Positions 1 to 9,193 of a DNA stretch of 34,592 bases are shown here, piece by piece. Location of the stretch: contig CABJAM010000018.1 of NCBI GenBank assembly GCA_902363555.1, positions 1 through 34,592 of the forward strand, given 5' to 3'. The translations under genes were made by a program, and so were the position numbers. The DNA comes from Lachnospiraceae bacterium (GTDB taxonomy: Bacteria > Bacillota > Clostridia > Lachnospirales > Lachnospiraceae). The notes below the pieces were generated by a model. That model saw nothing but the letters and a program-made list of their open reading frames with translations. It made no database searches and was not told the origin of the DNA. Each line of letters opens with the position of its first letter. Within the stretch, counting starts at the first letter, position 1.

Positions 1-227
1 TTTTTGCTCATATCTGCCTCCTGTCTAAGGCAGGACAGACTTATTGTAACGGATAAATGGGCATATGAAAAGCCATGAAATAGTAACTGCACCTCATGGT
101 TCTATATAATGACCAAGTTGTAATCGCACCTGTCTGTGTTGCATTTAACTTTTTAATTAACCATAACGGATATTATAGTGATATATATTATGTTTTTATA
201 CAAATTTGCCAAAGCGAGGAATACATT
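1..227. other. Leading non-coding stretch before the esterase
   Basis: I see no gene here. Two mutually exclusive small hairpins can form near the left edge: 14-19 with 28-33, or 21-25 with 34-38. TTGCAT at 139-144 lies 17 bp before CATAAC at 162-167, and TATTAT follows at 171-176. Either could be the esterase promoter, but neither is convincing. An upstream in-frame ATG at 96 has no ribosome site. Confidence 0.4.
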
Positions 228-1371
228 ATGGAAAGAAAATATGATGCTTTGCTGCTAAACGCCATGAAGGAGCGTCAGTATGAGGAAACGATATCCGGTG
301 TGAAAATCCTTGTAAAACCCATCCCCGAGGGCGGTGAACCGGGGGATATGGACCCAAGGCTTTACAAGAGCATGAGGGCAGTGCCATTATTGGCCAAATT
401 AATGCCTAAACCTAAAAAGAATCAGACCGTTTTAGAGATGGTGCAGCCTTTTAGAAAAATGTTTAATGAATTAAAGAGTTTACCCATTGCGGATGAGGGC
501 CTATGCACAGATTATTATAACGCAGTCAGTGCTGACGGTTATGAGGTGCCTGTTCGTGTCTATCGGCGGGCAGCCGATGGAAGCGGGCGTCCTGTGCTGG
601 TGTATTATCATGGCGGCGGCTTTTTTGGCGGTTCGGCTGATGTGGTGGAACAAATGTGTAAGCTGCTTGTACAAAAGCTGGATTGTGTTGTGTTCAATGT
701 GGACTATCGTTTATGCCCTGAAAATCATTATCCTCAGCCGCTGGATGATTGCTTTTGTGCAACACAGTGGGCCTGGGAGCACGCCGGGGAATTTGGCGCG
801 GACCGGGAAATGCTTGCCGTGGGCGGTGACAGCGCTGGGGGGAAATCTGGCGGCCGCGGTAACCCTGCGCGACCGGGAAGAAAAAACGAATATGGTGAAG
901 CTTCAGATATTACTTTATCCGGCGATTAATATTTCCGGGAAGGAAACAGACTTTTATCACGGTGTTCATACGGAAAAGTATGTATGCAGCAGGAAACATA
1001 AAAAGGTTTTGGAGGCGCTTTTTAAAATGATGGGAGGTATGATGGCCGGAGAGGATTTCAATATGATGGAAAGCGTTTACCTTCAGGGGCATCTGCCGGC
1101 CGAACATATCTACGCGTCACCGCTTCTGGATGATATGCATGATGTGCCGCCGACGCTGCTTATGTTTGGAGAACACGACTTCCTTGTATTTGAGGACTTT
1201 GCCTATGCCCAGACGCTTGTTCACGCAGGACGCAGACTCCGTACGATTGTTTACCGGGGGCTGGGGCATGGATTTGCAGATCAGATAGGAGTGACACCTC
1301 AGGCGGAGGATTGCATTGAAGAAATAGCGGATTATATGAATGAGATATTGTGCCGGACTGTGCACGCGTAA
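228..1371 (+). pseudogene. HSL-type alpha/beta-hydrolase (esterase), frameshifted in a G6 run
   Basis: This is a carboxylesterase of the hormone-sensitive-lipase (alpha/beta hydrolase fold-3) type, which hydrolyses short acyl esters. The oxyanion-hole motif HGGGFFGG begins near residue 128, the nucleophile elbow is GDSAGG with Ser202, and after the frame break come a catalytic Asp in GEHDF (about 317) and His in GLGHGF (about 347). The first frame runs from ATG 228, preceded by a weak GCGAGG site, to a stop at 929. The second frame, which carries the rest of the fold, ends at 1371. The two join at the six Gs of 837-842. Five Gs would read GDSAGGNLA straight through and give a 380-residue protein. 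All catalytic residues are otherwise present, so the break is recent, phase-variable or a sequencing error. Family is confident; functional state is not. Confidence 0.85.
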
Positions 1372-1399
1372 CGCATATATTTATGGGAGGACATACTTT

Positions 1400-2257
1400 A
1401 TGGGGAAAAAAGAACGTATCATTGTATTTGCTGTTGGACTTGTAATGCTGATTATTTTCACATTTACAGATTTACAGATATCGACGGTTCTGTATACGAA
1501 AAATATATTCGGGAGGATTTTTGAAATAACCGGGGAGATTCCGTTTATATTTCTTTCATTATTTGGCAGTGCCCTTTTGCTGCGTATGCGCAGCAAGACA
1601 AACAGGGTGCTCAATATTGCTGCCGCGGCCATCGCGCTGCTGTTTCTTTTACTCTTTGCTTTTATGGGCGGATTTATGACCTGGAACTATTTGAATAAAA
1701 ATGTCGGTCAGACACTTCCTGTGTTTGTTCCAGTGCTCATCGGTCTGGTCCTTCTGGTCCTGGCGCTGCTGCTTGCGCGCTGTGTTCCGGAAAAATATGC
1801 ACATCGCGCAGTAACCTATGCCGTGACGGCTATTGTGTACTTTATTGCAGTTATCGTGTTTATGAATTTACTCAAAAGCTGCATGGGCCGTATGCGTATG
1901 AGGGAAATGACAGACCCGCTGACACAGTTTACCCGCTGGTATGTGGTCAATGACCGGGGCGGCTTTAATGATATTTATGCCTCATTCCCTTCCGGACATT
2001 CCATGAATTCTGCGGCGGTGATCCTGGTGACCTTACTGCCGTCGTTTGTACCTGCGTTGGCTGGAAAACGGAAAATGCTGCATATCCTGGCGTATGTATG
2101 GATAATACTGGTGGGCAGCAGTCGTATCGTCATGGGAGCCCACTTTGCCAGCGATGTCACTGTGGGGATATTGCTTTCCCTGCTTCTTTTTGAAATTATT
2201 CGGACGATTGTCGGGAAGGTGAGAAAGGACGATTTGACGAAGGCGCTTGATGTGTGA
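1400..2257 (+). CDS. PAP2-family membrane phosphatase
   Basis: A 285-residue integral membrane protein of the PAP2 (phosphatidic acid phosphatase type 2) superfamily, which removes phosphate from lipid phosphates or undecaprenyl pyrophosphate outside the membrane. Hydrophobic segments fill most of the N-terminal half. The three phosphatase motifs are visible. Motif 1 is imperfect: KSCMGRMRM has the Lys and Arg, but Met replaces the usual Pro. Motif 2 is PSGHS, and motif 3 is SRIVMGAHFASD with the SR, His and Asp in register. ATG 1400 is chosen because GGGAGG lies 9 nt upstream; an earlier in-frame ATG at 1340 lies inside the esterase gene. It starts 28 bp after the esterase stop with no obvious promoter, so the two are probably co-transcribed. 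The substrate cannot be told from sequence. Confidence 0.85.
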   Translation: MGKKERIIVFAVGLVMLIIFTFTDLQISTVLYTKNIFGRIFEITGEIPFIFLSLFGSALLLRMRSKTNRVLNIAAAAIALLFLLLFAFMGGFMTWNYLNKNVGQTLPVFVPVLIGLVLLVLALLLARCVPEKYAHRAVTYAVTAIVYFIAVIVFMNLLKSCMGRMRMREMTDPLTQFTRWYVVNDRGGFNDIYASFPSGHSMNSAAVILVTLLPSFVPALAGKRKMLHILAYVWIILVGSSRIVMGAHFASDVTVGILLSLLLFEIIRTIVGKVRKDDLTKALDV

Positions 2258-2346
2258 TATATGGATGACTGCTGATCATATCAGCTTGGCTGTCTGAACG
2301 GTTACTTATTTATCAGACACTTTGATTTCAAGTGTCCGATGCTGCG

Positions 2347-2375
2347 TTGACAAACAAAACTGAATCATGTAATGT
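2347..2375 (+). promoter_or_regulatory. Possible promoter of the nitroreductase gene
   Basis: A perfect TTGACA at 2347-2352 lies 17 bp before TAATGT (2370-2375), or 15 bp before TGTAAT (2368-2373). The -35 is good and the -10 is poor. Two small inverted repeats lie upstream: GCTGAT/ATCAGC and GACACTT/AAGTGTC, between about 2270 and 2340. Confidence 0.35.
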
Positions 2376-2448
2376 AAAATATAGTGGTCTGGCTGCTTTC
2401 TGCCAGGCGTGTTACCAGACATTTACAGTGATATAAGGAGAGGTTTAT

Positions 2449-2976
2449 ATGAGAGAAACAGTACTTGACTTACAAAACCGGCGCAGTGTAAAGGAATTTA
2501 AAAAAGAACAGATTACAGACGCAGAGTTAATGGATGTTATTAAAGCCGGAATGAATGCGCCCAGCGGCGGCAACAAGCAATCCCCGATTTTTATTGTCGT
2601 ACAAAATCCGGAATGGATACATAAATTATCTGTATTAAATGCGGAAATTGCCGGGGCACCTAAAGGTGTGGACCCATTTTACGGAGCACCGACGGTCATT
2701 CTTGTTTTAGCCGAGAAAAACGTGGGCGATCCTGTGGAGGATGCCAGCCTGGCGATTGGTAATATGTTAAATGCGGCTTATGCTATGGGGCTTGGCTCCC
2801 GCTGGATCAACCGTATCCGCCAGACCTTTGAAACAGACCTGGGTAAAGAGCTGCTGAAGGAATGCGGCTATGAGGGCGAGTATATAGGTGTCGGCTCCTG
2901 TATTCTTGGATATCCGGCCAATGGCTACCCGGGGCCGCTGGAACGTAAAAATAACTATTTTAAAATTGTAAGATAG
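2449..2976 (+). CDS. Nitroreductase-family FMN oxidoreductase
   Basis: A 175-residue protein of the nitroreductase-like fold, a group of FMN enzymes that reduce nitroaromatics, quinones or similar acceptors with NAD(P)H. The FMN-binding N-terminal pattern RRSVKEFK is at residues 11-18, followed by NAPSGGNKQ near 37-45. The C-terminal YIGVGSCILGYP matches the usual last strand. It is about the length of the compact members of the family. ATG 2449 has AAGGAGAGG 7 nt upstream. The gene stands alone between a possible promoter at 2347 and a terminator at 3042. The physiological substrate is unknown. Confidence 0.9.
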   Translation: MRETVLDLQNRRSVKEFKKEQITDAELMDVIKAGMNAPSGGNKQSPIFIVVQNPEWIHKLSVLNAEIAGAPKGVDPFYGAPTVILVLAEKNVGDPVEDASLAIGNMLNAAYAMGLGSRWINRIRQTFETDLGKELLKECGYEGEYIGVGSCILGYPANGYPGPLERKNNYFKIVR

Positions 2977-3041
2977 AGGCAGTGCTCCATCCAGCCAGAA
3001 ACACTAGTACATATATAATTCATGTATTGATCCGATAAAAG

Positions 3042-3078
3042 CGGCATCTTCTATGAAAGAGGATGTCGTTTTTTATTT
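3042..3078 (+). terminator. Rho-independent terminator after the nitroreductase
   Basis: Ten pairs form between 3042-3051 and 3059-3068, two of them G-U, around a 7-nt loop. Six Ts follow, then ATTT. It separates the nitroreductase from the ispG transcription unit. Confidence 0.88.
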
Positions 3079-3129
3079 CCGTGGATGTGGCCCTGAAAGG
3101 AAATATACAGGAAAAAACGATATTTTGAC

Positions 3130-3158
3130 TTTTCATAACCCAAAGATTAGACTATAAT
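3130..3158 (+). promoter_or_regulatory. Promoter of ispG-polC
   Basis: A perfect TATAAT at 3153-3158 has TTTTCA (4 of 6 matches to TTGACA) 17 bp upstream at 3130-3135. TTGACT at 3125-3130 looks better but would be 22 bp away. Transcription would start near 3165 and leave a leader of about 210 nt before ispG. Confidence 0.6.
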
Positions 3159-3219
3159 AGAACCGTACCACATGTTTTGTAAAAATGTTCCCGGCAGCAT
3201 TTATTTCCGTGAGCAACGA

Positions 3220-3312
3220 GCCAAAGTCAGGCTTGCCTGACCTTGGCGACTGCCGCGAGTGTCAAATACCCCGCAGCTTGCCGTGGGGGTGTTTGACTTC
3301 CCAGCACGGGAA
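3220..3312 (+). repeat. Three consecutive hairpins in the ispG leader
   Basis: Hairpin 1 spans 3220-3247: GCCAA and GTCAGGC pair with GCCTGAC and TTGGC across one internal mismatch. Hairpin 2 pairs 3261-3272 with 3286-3297, 12 pairs with one G-U. Hairpin 3 pairs TTCCC (3298-3302) with GGGAA (3308-3312). None ends in a T run, so they are not simple terminators. They could be a cis-regulatory leader or a palindromic intergenic repeat. Confidence 0.7.
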
Positions 3313-3378
3313 TTTGCTGTCAATAACTATAGATCATCAAAGCGTGCGTCAGATGCGCTCAAAGAAAGGAAGATGTCT

Positions 3379-4443
3379 ATGCTCAGAGAAAATACCAAGG
3401 TTATCGATATCGGCGGATGCAAAATTGGCGGCCATAACCCCATTGCCATCCAGTCCATGTGCAATACAAAAACAGAGGACGTGGCGGCCACTGTGGCCCA
3501 GATCCACGCCCTGGAGGCTGTGGGCTGCGACATTATACGGGTGGCGGTGCCCACCATGGAGGCGGCTGCGGCCATAAAGGAGATCAAGCGGCAGATCCAC
3601 ATTCCGCTGGTAGGCGATATCCATTTTGACTATAAGCTGGCGCTTGCGGCCATTGAAAACGGCGTTGATAAAATCCGGATCAATCCTGGAAATATCGGCA
3701 GTACCGACCGGGTAAAGGCGGTGGTGGACGCTGCGAAAGCGCGGAATATTCCCATCCGTGTGGGCGTCAACAGCGGCTCTTTGGAAAAGCCGATCATCGA
3801 AAAATACGGCCATGTGACCGCGGAGGGCATTGTGGAGAGCGCCCTGGACAAGGTGCATATTATCGAGGCGCTGGGCTATGATAATATTGTCATCAGCATC
3901 AAGTCCTCCGATGTGATGATGTGCGTCAAGGCCCATGAGCTGATCGCTCCGCTCACGCCATATCCGCTTCACGTGGGTATCACCGAGGCCGGAACTGTGA
4001 CCTCGGGCAATATCAAGTCGGCGGTGGGGCTTGGCATTATGCTCCACGAGGGCATTGGCAATACGATCCGTGTATCGCTCACCGGCGATCCGCTGGAGGA
4101 GATCAAGTCGGCTAAAATCATTTTAAAAACACTGGGGCTTAAAAAGGGCGGTATCGAGGTCGTGTCCTGCCCGACCTGCGGCCGGACCTGCATCGATCTG
4201 ATCGGGCTGGCCAATCAGGTGGAGACGATGGTCCAGGCGTATGATCTGGATATCAAGGTGGCCGTCATGGGCTGCGTGGTCAACGGACCGGGTGAGGCCA
4301 GGGAGGCGGATATCGGCATTGCCGGAGGTAAGGGCGAGGGTCTGCTGATCAAAAAGGGGCAGATCGTTAAAAAGGTGCCCGAGGATGAACTGTTAAATGT
4401 ACTGAAAGAGGAATTGGATCACTGGGGAGCTGTGAAGCCATGA
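3379..4443 (+). CDS. ispG: 4-hydroxy-3-methylbut-2-en-1-yl diphosphate synthase (IspG)
   Basis: This 354-residue iron-sulfur enzyme converts 2-C-methyl-D-erythritol 2,4-cyclodiphosphate to HMBPP, the penultimate step of the MEP isoprenoid pathway. The N-terminal TIM barrel shows QSMCNTKTED and NPGNIG. The C-terminal domain holds the 4Fe-4S ligands Cys264, Cys267, Cys299 and Glu306, in CPTCG and CVVNGPGE. Their spacing matches well-studied IspG enzymes. ATG 3379 is preferred over ATG 3373 because AAAGGA ends 8 nt before it. Its last codons overlap the polC start by 4 bp, so the two are translationally coupled. In many Clostridia ispG follows dxr and rseP; here it has its own promoter after unrelated genes. 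Confidence 0.96.
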   Translation: MLRENTKVIDIGGCKIGGHNPIAIQSMCNTKTEDVAATVAQIHALEAVGCDIIRVAVPTMEAAAAIKEIKRQIHIPLVGDIHFDYKLALAAIENGVDKIRINPGNIGSTDRVKAVVDAAKARNIPIRVGVNSGSLEKPIIEKYGHVTAEGIVESALDKVHIIEALGYDNIVISIKSSDVMMCVKAHELIAPLTPYPLHVGITEAGTVTSGNIKSAVGLGIMLHEGIGNTIRVSLTGDPLEEIKSAKIILKTLGLKKGGIEVVSCPTCGRTCIDLIGLANQVETMVQAYDLDIKVAVMGCVVNGPGEAREADIGIAGGKGEGLLIKKGQIVKKVPEDELLNVLKEELDHWGAVKP

Positions 4444-7400
4444 GCACACCATTTTTTCAGGTATTTCCCGAACTGAATTTAAATCCGCAGTTGACGGACC
4501 TGTTTGAGCGGGTCACCATCGATAAGGTGACTGCGGCCAAGGCGCGCAAGCGGCTGAAAATCCATATTGAAAGCGAATATCTCATCGCCAAAAAGGATAT
4601 CCGCTGCGTGGAGAGTGAGATCAAGGCGCAGATGTTTAATGATCCGGCTATCGAAATCCGGATGATCGAGCATTACCAATTGTCGGATATGTATACGCCG
4701 GAACGGCTGTTTTTCCTTTACGAGGAATCCTTTGAGGACGAGCTTCGGGAAGACAGTGAGCTGGAGGCCAATATTTTTCATCGGGCCAAAAAGGAGTTTG
4801 TAAGTAATTCCTCCCTGAAGCTGACTTCCGAGGATAATTTTATTACGGCGACGAAAATTGAGTGTGTGAAATCCAAGCTGATCGATATTTATCAGGAGCG
4901 CTTTGACTTTAATCTGGAGGTGCGCATCGAGCTGAAGGCCAGTGAGGAGGAAAGCCGGCATAAAAAGCTGGCGGAGGATGCACTGGAAAAGGAGATCGCT
5001 CAGATTGTAAAAACCTACGAGCAGGCGAAGAAGGAAGCTGCGGATGATGACGTCGGCAGCGGTGAGGATGAAAAGAAGAAGGCCGAGGAAAAGAAAAAGG
5101 CGTTCGAGCGCCGGGAGCAGTACCAGCAGCGGCGCAATATTGACGACAAGGATATTTTTTACGGCCGGGGCTTTGAGGGGGATATTACCCCCCTCAGCGA
5201 GATCAATGATGAAGTTGGCGAGGTGGTCGTCCGCGGCCAGGTATTTGCCTTTACGAAGGATGATAAGGTGGAAACCCGCGAGATCCGCAATGAGAAGACC
5301 ATTATTATTTTCAAGCTCACCGACTTTACCGATACGATCAAGGTGAAGCTGTTCGTGAAAAATGATCAGCTTCCGGATATATTGGCAAAAATAAAGACCA
5401 ATGCCTTTTTAAAGCTGAAAGGTATGGCGGTTTATGATAAATATGACCGGGAAATTTCCATCGGCTCTGTGACCGGAATAAAGACGATTCCGGATTTTCG
5501 GGTGAAACGGATGGATAATTGCCCGTTAAAGCGGGTAGAGCTCCATGCCCATACGATGATGAGTGATATGGACAGTGTGGCCGACTGCAAGACGATGGTA
5601 AAAACTGCGGCAAGCTGGGGCCATCCTGCCATCGCTATCACCGATCATGGCGTTGTGCAGGCATTTCCCGATGCCAACCATGCCATAGAGGATCTGGATA
5701 AGGATTTTAAGAAAAAGTACGAGGCGGCCCACCCCGATGCCACAAAGGAAGAGCTGAAGGCCGTGGCCAATCCCTTTAAGGTCATCTACGGTGTGGAGGC
5801 CTATATCGTGGACGATTTAAAGCCGATCGTGGATAATGGCCACGGCGAAAGCCTGGACAGCGATTTTGTTGTGTTCGATATTGAGACGACGGGATTCAGC
5901 TACCTAAATGACCATATAATTGAAATCGGCGCTGTCAAGGTGGTGGGCGGGCAGATCGTGGACCGCTACAGCACCTTCATCAATCCCGGCGTGCCTATTC
6001 CGCTGGAAATCGAAAAGCTTACCGGGATTAATGACGCCATGGTGCTTGACGCGAGGGGTATTACCCAGGTGCTGCCGGAGTTTATGGAATTTTGCCAGGG
6101 CTGTATCATGGTTGCCCATAACGCTGAATTTGATATGAGCTTTATCCGCTATAACTGCCAGGTCCAGGGCATTGAGCGGGATTTTGTCACGGTGGATACT
6201 CTGGGCATCGCCAGGGCCATGCTGCCGGATATGAAAAACTATAAGCTGGACACCGTGGTGGCGGCTATGGACTGCGTTCTGGAAAATCATCACCGGGCGG
6301 TGGATGACGCCGAGGCCACGGCCCATGTGTTTGTGAAATTTATTGCCCGGCTGAAAAAACAGGAGGTCTTTGATCTGACAAAGCTCAATGAAATGAGCCA
6401 CATGTCTGTGAAGGCTATCCAGAAGGCGCGGTCGTTCCACTGTATTATCCTTGTGAAAAATGAGACCGGCCGTGTGAATCTGTACCGCCTTGTTTCGGAG
6501 TCCCATCTGACCTACTATGCAAGGCGGCCCAGAATCCCAAAGAGCCTGTTGAACCAGTACCGGGATGGTCTGATCGTTGGTTCCGCCTGCGAGGCCGGAG
6601 AGCTGTTCCGCGCTCTGGTGGACGGGCGTCCGGACCCGGAGATCGCAAGGATCGTGGGCTTTTATGATTATCTGGAAATACAGCCCATCGGCAATAACCA
6701 GTTTATGCTGGAGGATGCCAAGCATCCGGATGTACATACCGAGGAGGATCTCCGGGAATTTAACCGGAAGATCGTGGCTCTGGGCGAAAAATTCAATAAA
6801 CCGGTGTGCGCCACCTGTGACGTGCATTTTTTAAATCCCGAGGATGAGTTGTACCGCCGTCTGATCATGTACGGCAAGGGCTTTGATGATGCGGATAACC
6901 AGCCGCCCCTCTACCTGCGCACAACGGAGGAAATGCTGGAGGAATTTGCCTATCTTGGGCCGGAAAAGGCGGAGGAGGTCGTGGTGACCAATACAAATAA
7001 GATCGCGGATTTTATTGAGAAGATTTCCCCGGTCAGCCCGGATAAATGCCCGCCCATCATTGAAAATTCCGACGAGACGCTCCGTACAATCTGTTACGAA
7101 AAGGCTCACGAGCTTTATGGCGATGAACTGCCAGAAATCGTGTCCGAGCGTCTGGAGCGTGAGTTGAACTCTATTATAAGCAACGGCTTTGCCGTTATGT
7201 ATATTATTGCCCAGAAGCTTGTGTGGAAATCGGTGGACGACGGCTACCTGGTAGGCTCCCGTGGGTCCGTTGGGTCCTCCTTTGCCGCCTACACCGCCGG
7301 TATTACGGAGGTAAACTCCCTGCCTGCCCACTATCTGTGCCCCAAGTGTAAATATGTGGATTTTTATTCGGATTATGTGAAAAGCTTTTCCGGGCGGTCC

Positions 7401-8945
7401 GGGTGCGATATGGAGGATAAGGTGTGTCCGGTGTGCGGCGAGCCGTTGTCCAAGGAAGGACATGATATCCCATTTGAAACGTTCCTGGGCTTTAAGGGGA
7501 ACAAGGAGCCGGATATCGACCTGAACTTTTCCGGTGAATATCAGAGTAAGGCCCACAGCTATACCGAGGTTATTTTCGGCTACGGACAAACCTTCCGCGC
7601 CGGAACCGTGGGTGGCCTGGCGGATAAAACGGCTTACGGCTACGCTATGCATTACTGCGAGGACCACGAAATGTACAAGCGGAGCTGCGAGATCGAGCGT
7701 ATGTCCAAGGGCTGCGTCGGCGTGCGCCGGACCAGCGGCCAGCATCCCGGCGGTATCGTCGTGCTGCCCATGGGTATGGAAATTTATACATTTACGCCGG
7801 TGCAGCATCCGGCCAATGATATGAACACCTCCACGGTGACGACCCATTTTGATTACCATTCCATTGACCACAACCTTTTAAAGCTGGACATACTTGGACA
7901 CGATGATCCCACAATGATACGTATGCTGGAGGATATCACCGGCGTGGATGCCACGCAGATCCGGCTGGATGATCCTGACGTACTGTCATTGTTTCACGGA
8001 TTGGAAGCTTTAAAGATTACGCCGGAGGACATCGGCGGAACGGAGCTTGGCTCCCTTGGCGTACCGGAGTTCGGTACGGATTTTGCCATGCAGATGCTTA
8101 AAGATACCCAGCCCACGGCCTTTTCTGACCTGGCCCGTATCGCCGGACTTTCCCACGGTACCGACGTTTGGCTGGGCAATGCACAGACATTGATCCAGGA
8201 AGGCAAGGCGACGATTTCCACCGCTATTTGTACGCGTGATGACATTATGATCTATCTCATCAATAAAGGTGTGGAATCGGAAACTTCATTTAAAATCATG
8301 GAGAGCGTGCGAAAGGGCAAAGGTCTTACTCCGGACTGGGAAAAGATTATGAAGGACCATGACGTGCCCGATTGGTATATATGGTCCTGTAAAAAGATCA
8401 AGTATATGTTCCCAAAGGCCCACGCTGTGGCCTATGTTATGATGGGCTTTCGTATCGCCTGGTTTAAGATTCACCGGCCGCTGGCCTTTTATGCGGCTTT
8501 TTACAGTATCCGTGCCACATCGTTTAACTATGAACTGATGTGCCAGGGCAAGGAGGCGCTGGACCGGCATATTAAAAACTATAAAGCGAACCCCAAGCTT
8601 TCCCAAAAGGAGGAGGCCACGCTTAAGGATATGCGTCTCGTCCAGGAAATGTACGCCCGGGGCTTTGAATTTCTGCCGGTGGATTTATATAAATCTGCGG
8701 CAACAAAGTTTTTGATCGAGGACGGAAAGCTGCGTCCGCCGTTTTCATCCATTGAAGGTATCGCGGATTCCGCCGGTGAGCTTTTATTTGAAGCCGGCAA
8801 GGACGGTACATATATTTCACGGGATGATATACGCCAGCGCTCCGGTGTCGGCGCGTCCGTCATCGAGACGCTGGCCGCCCAGGGCATCCTGGACGGTCTG
8901 CCCCAGAGCAACCAGCTCTCTATCTTCGATCTGAACTTTTCGTGA
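4440..8945 (+). CDS. polC: DNA polymerase III alpha subunit, PolC type
   Basis: The main replicative polymerase of low-GC Gram-positives, 1501 residues, normal for the family. In order: an N-terminal domain with a Lys/Glu-rich stretch near 180-225; an OB domain around 240-345; the first half of the PHP domain (VELHAHTMMSD near 366, ITDHG near 400); an inserted DEDDh proofreading exonuclease with DIETTG near 479, AHNAEFD and HRAVDDAEAT near 617; the second PHP half; then the polymerase core. GSRGSVGSS near 940 is followed by a zinc-binding stretch (CPKC and CPVC) near 966-1005 and the catalytic DIDLNF near 1025. The ATGA overlap with ispG implies coupling. The pairing of ispG with polC is common in Clostridia. 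A strongly structured trailer follows the stop codon. Confidence 0.97.
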   Translation: MSTPFFQVFPELNLNPQLTDLFERVTIDKVTAAKARKRLKIHIESEYLIAKKDIRCVESEIKAQMFNDPAIEIRMIEHYQLSDMYTPERLFFLYEESFEDELREDSELEANIFHRAKKEFVSNSSLKLTSEDNFITATKIECVKSKLIDIYQERFDFNLEVRIELKASEEESRHKKLAEDALEKEIAQIVKTYEQAKKEAADDDVGSGEDEKKKAEEKKKAFERREQYQQRRNIDDKDIFYGRGFEGDITPLSEINDEVGEVVVRGQVFAFTKDDKVETREIRNEKTIIIFKLTDFTDTIKVKLFVKNDQLPDILAKIKTNAFLKLKGMAVYDKYDREISIGSVTGIKTIPDFRVKRMDNCPLKRVELHAHTMMSDMDSVADCKTMVKTAASWGHPAIAITDHGVVQAFPDANHAIEDLDKDFKKKYEAAHPDATKEELKAVANPFKVIYGVEAYIVDDLKPIVDNGHGESLDSDFVVFDIETTGFSYLNDHIIEIGAVKVVGGQIVDRYSTFINPGVPIPLEIEKLTGINDAMVLDARGITQVLPEFMEFCQGCIMVAHNAEFDMSFIRYNCQVQGIERDFVTVDTLGIARAMLPDMKNYKLDTVVAAMDCVLENHHRAVDDAEATAHVFVKFIARLKKQEVFDLTKLNEMSHMSVKAIQKARSFHCIILVKNETGRVNLYRLVSESHLTYYARRPRIPKSLLNQYRDGLIVGSACEAGELFRALVDGRPDPEIARIVGFYDYLEIQPIGNNQFMLEDAKHPDVHTEEDLREFNRKIVALGEKFNKPVCATCDVHFLNPEDELYRRLIMYGKGFDDADNQPPLYLRTTEEMLEEFAYLGPEKAEEVVVTNTNKIADFIEKISPVSPDKCPPIIENSDETLRTICYEKAHELYGDELPEIVSERLERELNSIISNGFAVMYIIAQKLVWKSVDDGYLVGSRGSVGSSFAAYTAGITEVNSLPAHYLCPKCKYVDFYSDYVKSFSGRSGCDMEDKVCPVCGEPLSKEGHDIPFETFLGFKGNKEPDIDLNFSGEYQSKAHSYTEVIFGYGQTFRAGTVGGLADKTAYGYAMHYCEDHEMYKRSCEIERMSKGCVGVRRTSGQHPGGIVVLPMGMEIYTFTPVQHPANDMNTSTVTTHFDYHSIDHNLLKLDILGHDDPTMIRMLEDITGVDATQIRLDDPDVLSLFHGLEALKITPEDIGGTELGSLGVPEFGTDFAMQMLKDTQPTAFSDLARIAGLSHGTDVWLGNAQTLIQEGKATISTAICTRDDIMIYLINKGVESETSFKIMESVRKGKGLTPDWEKIMKDHDVPDWYIWSCKKIKYMFPKAHAVAYVMMGFRIAWFKIHRPLAFYAAFYSIRATSFNYELMCQGKEALDRHIKNYKANPKLSQKEEATLKDMRLVQEMYARGFEFLPVDLYKSAATKFLIEDGKLRPPFSSIEGIADSAGELLFEAGKDGTYISRDDIRQRSGVGASVIETLAAQGILDGLPQSNQLSIFDLNFS

Positions 8946-8961
8946 TGGCAATGAGCAGTGC

Positions 8962-9071
8962 GGAAGCTGACAGACGGTCCGGGGTGTCGTGCTCGCACGT
9001 AAGCCCCGGACCGCCTGCCAGCTTCCATAGGGCGAAGCCCGCGAGCGAATGGCCGAAGGCCATGAGCTTGC
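8962..9071. repeat. Large compound hairpin downstream of polC
   Basis: The arms 8962-8984 and 9004-9026 pair at 21 of 23 positions. A 5-bp hairpin, CGTGC/GCACG (8988-8999), sits in the loop. Next come GGGC-gaa-GCCC (9030-9040) and a third stem, 9041-9054 with 9058-9071, capped by ATGGCC-gaa-GGCCAT. GCACTGCGGGG then occurs twice, at 9072 and 9112. There is no T run. The 8946-9193 gap shows no gene. It may be a trailer RNA structure or a palindromic intergenic element. Confidence 0.75.
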
Positions 9072-9193
9072 GCACTGCGGGGTAAATTAGGACATTGAAG
9101 CCAAGCATAGAGCACTGCGGGGAGATTAGCCCGCTGCCATGCGCCTGCAGGCTGTACGAAATTTAAAAATAAGCAGGAAGGGGGGGGATTGCT

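Noticed and set aside
3349..4047. 232-codon open frame opposite ispG
   Set aside because: Fully inside ispG with no start signal or family features.
6831..7871. Long open frame opposite polC (346 codons, - strand)
   Set aside because: It lies wholly inside polC, has no family features and no ribosome site. It is a shadow of the GC-rich third codon positions. The frame at 5904-6827 is the same case.
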